The translations under genes and the position numbers were made by a program. A stretch of DNA of 10,219 nucleotides from Sphingomonadaceae bacterium. GTDB lineage: Bacteria > Pseudomonadota > Alphaproteobacteria > Sphingomonadales > Sphingomonadaceae. Location of the stretch: assembly GCA_019454625.1 (NCBI GenBank), contig JACFNY010000047.1, forward strand, positions 1 through 10,219, in the 5' to 3' direction. The first letter of the stretch is position 1, and every line of letters begins with the position of its first letter. Below, piece by piece: positions 6,771 through 10,219 of this stretch. The notes beneath the pieces were generated by a model, which was given only the letters and a program-made list of their open reading frames with translations, did not search any database and had not been told where the DNA came from.

Positions 6771-7443
6771 CGCGCTTCGACCAGCTGCCCCTCATGCAGC
6801 TCGACGATGCGGTCCATCTGCTTCGCCAGCGCGGTGTTATGTGTGGCGATGAGCGCCGCCGAATTGTGGCTGCGAACGACGCGCAGGAATTCGGCGAGCA
6901 CGCGCTGCGCAGTCGCCTCGTCGAGATTGCCCGTGGGCTCGTCGGCGAGCACCAGCACCGGCTCGTTCGCGAGCGCGCGCGCAACGGCCACGCGCTGCTG
7001 CTCGCCGCCCGAAAGCTGCGAGGGACGATGGTCGAGGCGCTGTCCGAGGCCGAGGTCGGTGAGCAGGGCTTTCGCCTTGTCCTCCGACGCACGGAGATCG
7101 CGTCCGGCGATGAGCTGCGGCAGCACGACGTTCTCGAGCGCGTTGAAGTCCGGCAGCAGGTGATGGAACTGGTAAACGAAGCCGAGCTTGTCGCGGCGGA
7201 CCTCGGTGCGCTCCTGCGCCGAGAGCTTCTCCGCCGTCCGTCGATGACGATGGAGCCCTCGAAACCGCCTTCGAGGAGGCCGATCGCCTGAAGCATGGTC
7301 GACTTGCCGGAGCCGGACGGCCCGAGCAGCGCAACGATCTCGCCGGGACCGACGGTGAGGTCGACGCCGCGCAGCACGTCGATCACCGCCCCGCCCTGCC
7401 GGAAGCTGCGCGCGAGGCCCTTCACCGCAAGCACGTCACTCAT
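6767..7443 (-). CDS. lolD: Lipoprotein-releasing ABC transporter ATPase LolD, with a one-base frameshift
   Basis: LolD is the ATPase of the inner-membrane complex that extracts lipoproteins destined for the outer membrane. The N-terminal part (7443 to about 7237) reads [14 protein letters not shown], with Walker A GPSGSGKS (residues 41-48) and SIVIDG. The C-terminal part is in another frame (7234 to 6767): [30 protein letters not shown] (Q-loop), then signature LSGGEQQ, Walker B VLVLADEP followed by TGNLD, and the H-loop IATHN. Between them, at 7235-7239, the coding strand reads GACGGACGGCGG; adding one base (for example GGCACGGCG, giving Gly-Thr-Ala) restores a normal protein of about 225 residues. 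All motifs are otherwise intact, so sequence error is the likely cause; a real null would be surprising because Lol function is usually essential. The ATG at 7443 overlaps the permease stop by 8 bases. Confidence 0.9.
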
Positions 7444-8683
7444 AGCGCAGCACCTGCACGGGGTCGGTGCTCGCCGCCTTCCACGCCGGGTAGATGGTGG
7501 CAAGGAAGCTGAGCACGAGCGCAAGCGTGACGATCGCGGCGACCTCGACCGCGTCGGTCTTGGCGGGAAGCTCGGTCAGGTAGCGGATGCGCGGGTCCCA
7601 CAGGTCGACGCCGGTGATCTTCGAAACGCCGAGCACGATGTTCTGCCGGTAATGCAGGAACAGGAAGCCGAGCGCGAGACCGAGCAATATGCCCGCCGAG
7701 CCGATGAGCGTGCCGACGGTCACGAAAATCCGCATCATGGCGGCGCGGCTCGCGCCCATCGTGCGCAGGATGGCGATGTCGCGCGTCTTGGCGCGCACCA
7801 GCATGATGAGGCTGGTGAGGATGTTGAACACCGCGACGAGGATGATAAAGCCGACGACGACGAACATCACCGTGCGCTCCACCGAAAGCGCCTCGAACAG
7901 CACGCCGTTCATTTGCCGCCAGTCGATGATGATGCCCCGCCCGGCGAGTTCCGGCACCAGCGGCTGGAGGATGCGGTCGGCGCGGTCGGCGTTCGTGGTG
8001 GTAAGTGTGATCATGCCGATGTCGCCGCCCATGCGCAGGAACGTTTGCGCGCGGTCCAGCGGCATCAGCACGAAAGCCTTGTCGTAATCGAAGATGCCGA
8101 CCTCGAAGACGGCGGCGATCTGGTAGGGCACGATGCGCGGCGTCGTGCCGAACGGCGTCACCTGCCCGTCCGGCGAAATGAGGCTGATCGTGTCCCCCAC
8201 CCCGGCGCCGAGCGATTCGGAGAGGCGCGCACCGATCGCGACGAAATTGCCTTCGAGCGCGAGGTCCTCAAGGCGGCCCGCCTTGATGTTGTCGGCAACG
8301 AGCTTCAGCCCCCTGATGTCGTCCATCAACATGCCGCGCAGCAGCACGCCCTCGGCGCGGCTCTTGTGCGAGCCGATCAGCGGCTGCTCGATGATCGGCT
8401 CGGCCTGCACTACGCCGGGCATCGCCCGGGCTTTCGCGAGCAGCGGCTGCCAGTCCGGCAGGCGGCCGCCATAGCCCTGCACCACGGCATGGCCGTTGAG
8501 CCCGAGGATTCGGTCGAAAAGCTCGGCGCGGAAGCCGTTCATCACCGACATGACCGCGATCAGCGCCGCAACGCCGAGTGCGACCGCCACGAGGCTGATC
8601 GAAGCGACGAGAAAGATGAACCCCTCGCCCCGGCCCGGCAGCAGGTAGCGCCGGGCGATCATGCGCTCGTAGCGCGAGATCAT
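7436..8683 (-). CDS. lolC: Lipoprotein-releasing ABC transporter permease, LolC/LolE family
   Basis: Inner-membrane permease of the Lol system, 415 residues, usual length. Topology is the family's 1+3 plan: TM1 about 22-46, a large periplasmic domain (about 47-270), then TM2 273-297, TM3 319-343 and TM4 382-399. The cytoplasmic [16 protein letters not shown] (297-312) is the coupling helix region that contacts LolD. In the periplasmic domain TPFGTTPR (from Thr176) occupies the place of the Hook loop by which LolC recruits the chaperone LolA. Only one permease gene sits next to lolD, whereas enterobacteria have lolC and lolE; it may therefore be the single hybrid type sometimes called LolF, forming a homodimer. 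The ATG at 8683 overlaps the proS stop as ATGA, with GGAGA ten bases upstream. A start at Met8 is possible but would leave the overlap unused. Confidence 0.94.
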   Translation of the reverse strand: MISRYERMIARRYLLPGRGEGFIFLVASISLVAVALGVAALIAVMSVMNGFRAELFDRILGLNGHAVVQGYGGRLPDWQPLLAKARAMPGVVQAEPIIEQPLIGSHKSRAEGVLLRGMLMDDIRGLKLVADNIKAGRLEDLALEGNFVAIGARLSESLGAGVGDTISLISPDGQVTPFGTTPRIVPYQIAAVFEVGIFDYDKAFVLMPLDRAQTFLRMGGDIGMITLTTTNADRADRILQPLVPELAGRGIIIDWRQMNGVLFEALSVERTVMFVVVGFIILVAVFNILTSLIMLVRAKTRDIAILRTMGASRAAMMRIFVTVGTLIGSAGILLGLALGFLFLHYRQNIVLGVSKITGVDLWDPRIRYLTELPAKTDAVEVAAIVTLALVLSFLATIYPAWKAASTDPVQVLRYE

Positions 8684-9969
8684 CCCGCAAGCTTCTCCAG
8701 CGCGGAGTCGACGGAAAGCTCGTGGCGCTCGCCGGTCCTGCGATGCTTGAGCTCGACCACGCCAGCGCTGACACCCTTCGGCCCCACGACGAGCTGCCAC
8801 GGGATGCCGACGAGGTCCATGCCGGCGAACTTGGCGCCGCCGCGCTCGTCGCGGTCGTCGTAGAGCGTTTCGATGCCGGCGCGCTGAAGCCTCGCGTAAA
8901 GCGCGTCGGCGGCCACGTCGCAGGCGGCGTCGCCGCTCCTGAGGTTGATGAGGCCGACCTTGAACGGGGCGATCGCCTCCGGCCAGATGATGCCGTCCTC
9001 GTCGTGGCACGCCTCGATCACCGCGCCGACGAGTCGCGACACGCCGATGCCGTAGCTGCCCATCTGCGGGGTGACGGGCTTGCCGTCCTGCCCCTGCACG
9101 TTGAGGCCCATCGAGGCCGAATACTTGGTGCCGAAGAAGAAGATATGTCCGACCTCGATACCGCGGCGGCTGAGCAGGCGCTCCGCCGGAACCGGACAGT
9201 TCGTGACCTTTTCGTGCTCCTCGGCTTCCATTGCATAGACGGAGGAGAGCTTCGACACGGCCTCGGGATCGGTGACGTCGACGCCTTCGAGCGCCGAATC
9301 GTAGAAGATCTCGCTCTCGCCGGTTTCGGCGAGGATGTGGAACTCGTGGCTCATGTCGCCGCCGATGGGGCCGGTCGGCGCGCGCACCGGCACGGCCTTC
9401 AGGCCCATCGCCGCGAACGTGCGCAGGTACGCCTCGAACATGGCATTGTACGAGACCTTGCCGCCCGCCTCGTCGAGATCGAAGCTGTAGGCGTCCTTCA
9501 TCAGGAACTCGCGGCCGCGCATCACGCCGAAGCGGGGGCGCACCTCGTCGCGGAACTTCCACTGGATATGGTAGAGCGTGCGCGGCAGGTCGCGGTAGCT
9601 GCGCACGGAATCGCGGAACAGCGCCGTGATCATCTCCTCGTTGGTCGGGCCGTAGAGCATCTCGCGCTCGTGCCGGTCCTTGAAGCGGAGCATCTCCGGC
9701 CCGTAAGCGTCGTAGCGGCCCGACTGGCGCCAGAGGTCCGCCGACTGGATCGTCGGCATCAGCAGCTCGATGGCGCCCGCACGGTCCTGCTCGCGCCGGA
9801 CGATGTTTGCGATCTTGTCGAGGACGCGCAGGCCGACCGGCAGCCAGGCATAGATGCCGGCCGAGGTCTGGCGGACGAGACCGGCCCGCAGCATCAGCTG
9901 GTGGCTGACGATCTGCGCGTCGGTGGGGGTTTCCTTGAGGAGCGGAAGAAAATAGCGGGAAAGGCGCAT
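8680..9969 (-). CDS. proS: Prolyl-tRNA synthetase, short form without the editing domain
   Basis: Class II aminoacyl-tRNA synthetase that charges tRNA-Pro with proline in the cytoplasm. The 429 residues contain motif 1 ([17 protein letters not shown]), motif 2 with TNEE and [10 protein letters not shown] (Arg140), [11 protein letters not shown], and motif 3 [13 protein letters not shown] (Arg312), then an anticodon-binding domain ending in LEKLAG. Standard bacterial ProRS has about 570 residues because of a roughly 180-residue insertion between motifs 2 and 3 that removes mischarged alanine. Here those motifs are only some 140 residues apart and the insertion is missing, as in other alphaproteobacteria, so editing would need a free-standing ProXp-type protein elsewhere. 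MRLSRYFLP matches the expected N-terminus. There is no good ribosome binding site before this ATG; a well-initiated 32-codon ORF ends 12 bases upstream in the same frame. Confidence 0.97.
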   Translation of the reverse strand: MRLSRYFLPLLKETPTDAQIVSHQLMLRAGLVRQTSAGIYAWLPVGLRVLDKIANIVRREQDRAGAIELLMPTIQSADLWRQSGRYDAYGPEMLRFKDRHEREMLYGPTNEEMITALFRDSVRSYRDLPRTLYHIQWKFRDEVRPRFGVMRGREFLMKDAYSFDLDEAGGKVSYNAMFEAYLRTFAAMGLKAVPVRAPTGPIGGDMSHEFHILAETGESEIFYDSALEGVDVTDPEAVSKLSSVYAMEAEEHEKVTNCPVPAERLLSRRGIEVGHIFFFGTKYSASMGLNVQGQDGKPVTPQMGSYGIGVSRLVGAVIEACHDEDGIIWPEAIAPFKVGLINLRSGDAACDVAADALYARLQRAGIETLYDDRDERGGAKFAGMDLVGIPWQLVVGPKGVSAGVVELKHRRTGERHELSVDSALEKLAG

Positions 9970-9981
9970 GGTGCGCGCTGT

Positions 9982-10080
9982 CTAGCACGGGCGATCAGGC
10001 GCGCAACTGGACATTCCACCTTTTGCCGTCCCGCATCGTGCCGGAAGCGTTACGACGCGCGCAGCATATTGTTGCAACAT
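9982..10080 (-). CDS. Possible 32-residue leader peptide or small ORF ahead of proS
   Basis: An ATG at 10080 has a near-ideal GGAGG (10092-10088) seven bases upstream, better than any site at proS itself. It opens 32 codons (starting MLQQYAARVV and ending APDRPC) that stop at TAG 12 bases before the proS ATG, in the same frame as proS. It could be a leader that couples or gates proS translation; it has three proline codons, two of them close to the stop (residues 28 and 31). It could instead be a chance ORF, or the ribosome binding site could load ribosomes that then reinitiate at proS. No similarity to a known peptide is recognised. Confidence 0.35.
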   Translation of the reverse strand: MLQQYAARVVTLPARCGTAKGGMSSCAPDRPC

Positions 10081-10219
10081 GTCCACACCTCCCGAAATTA
10101 ATGTGCAGCCGACATGACACTATCTTGTCGGGAAGGCCGCCCGCGCCGTAACACACCACTCGTCTGATCCGGTATCGCCTGTGGGAGGGCACCAGGGTTG
10201 GGGGAGGACGCGCGACGCG
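10081..10219. other. Upstream region of the proS unit, no gene seen
   Basis: This stretch must contain or adjoin the promoter of the proS-lol-dnaE unit. I see no convincing -35/-10 pair, no tRNA and no coding frame with a plausible start on either strand. The last 20 bases or so are very G-rich on the + strand. Apart from the short inverted repeat and the GGAGG site, nothing in it can be assigned. Confidence 0.5.
10109..10131. repeat. Short inverted repeat upstream of proS
   Basis: CCGACA (10109-10114) and TGTCGG (10126-10131) are inverted copies separated by 11 bases. The site lies 17 bases upstream of the GGAGG of the leader ORF, where a promoter or operator for the proS unit would be expected. 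The arms are only 6 bases, so chance is possible. Confidence 0.3.

Noticed and set aside
7228..7245. Programmed ribosomal frameshift in lolD
   Set aside because: There is no slippery heptamer or clear stimulatory structure, and LolD homologues are encoded in one frame.
7295..8863. Long open frame on the + strand (522 codons) opposite lolC/lolD
   Set aside because: The charged, Asp/His/Arg-rich translation has no recognisable motif and mirrors the codons of the permease on the other strand.
7436..9988. An 850-codon minus-strand open frame that could be read as a proS-lolC fusion
   Set aside because: Its first half is proS in the wrong frame; only the part from 8683 onward makes sense, as LolC/E with its own start overlapping the proS stop.
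10081..10219. tRNA or structured RNA gene at the right edge
   Set aside because: No cloverleaf arms, anticodon loop or TTCGA-type T-loop could be found on either strand.

Overview
The window is GC-rich chromosomal DNA, and every gene I can support lies on the minus strand. Gene content and order (proS, then a lolC/E-type permease, lolD, an acetyltransferase and dnaE; separately crotonase, N-formylglutamate amidohydrolase and ilvD), a short prolyl-tRNA synthetase and a DnaE with a degenerate PHP site suggest an alphaproteobacterium, most likely Sphingomonadales. The order is inferred from family resemblance, not from a search.

Reading in the direction of transcription (right to left): 10219-10081 has no gene and contains one short inverted repeat. 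A possible 32-codon leader ORF (10080-9982) with a very good ribosome binding site precedes proS. Then come proS (9969-8680), lolC/E (8683-7436), lolD (7443-6767), a GNAT acetyltransferase (6770-6165) and dnaE (6161-2718). These overlap by 4 or 8 bases or sit 3 bases apart, so they look like one translationally coupled unit joining tRNA charging, lipoprotein export and chromosome replication. lolD as given contains a one-base deletion near 7235-7239.

The AT-richer gap 2717-2523 holds a promoter with a perfect TTGACA box and a large dyad that looks like an operator. It drives a small secreted protein of unknown function (2522-2229), which ends at a textbook intrinsic terminator (2201-2165).

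A second coupled unit follows: an enoyl-CoA hydratase-like protein (2081-1299), an N-formylglutamate amidohydrolase family protein (1302-568) and ilvD (571 to beyond the left edge), each joined by an ATGA overlap. A 117-base stretch inside the hydratase gene is abnormally G/C-biased, carries a 12-base C run, and destroys a conserved core without breaking the frame. Together with the lolD frameshift, this points to local sequence error more than to biology.

I found no mobile element, CRISPR array, tRNA or rRNA, and no new multi-gene system. The observations most worth a second look are the operator-like dyad, the leader ORF ahead of proS, the noncanonical crotonase linked to ilvD, and the two probable sequence defects.
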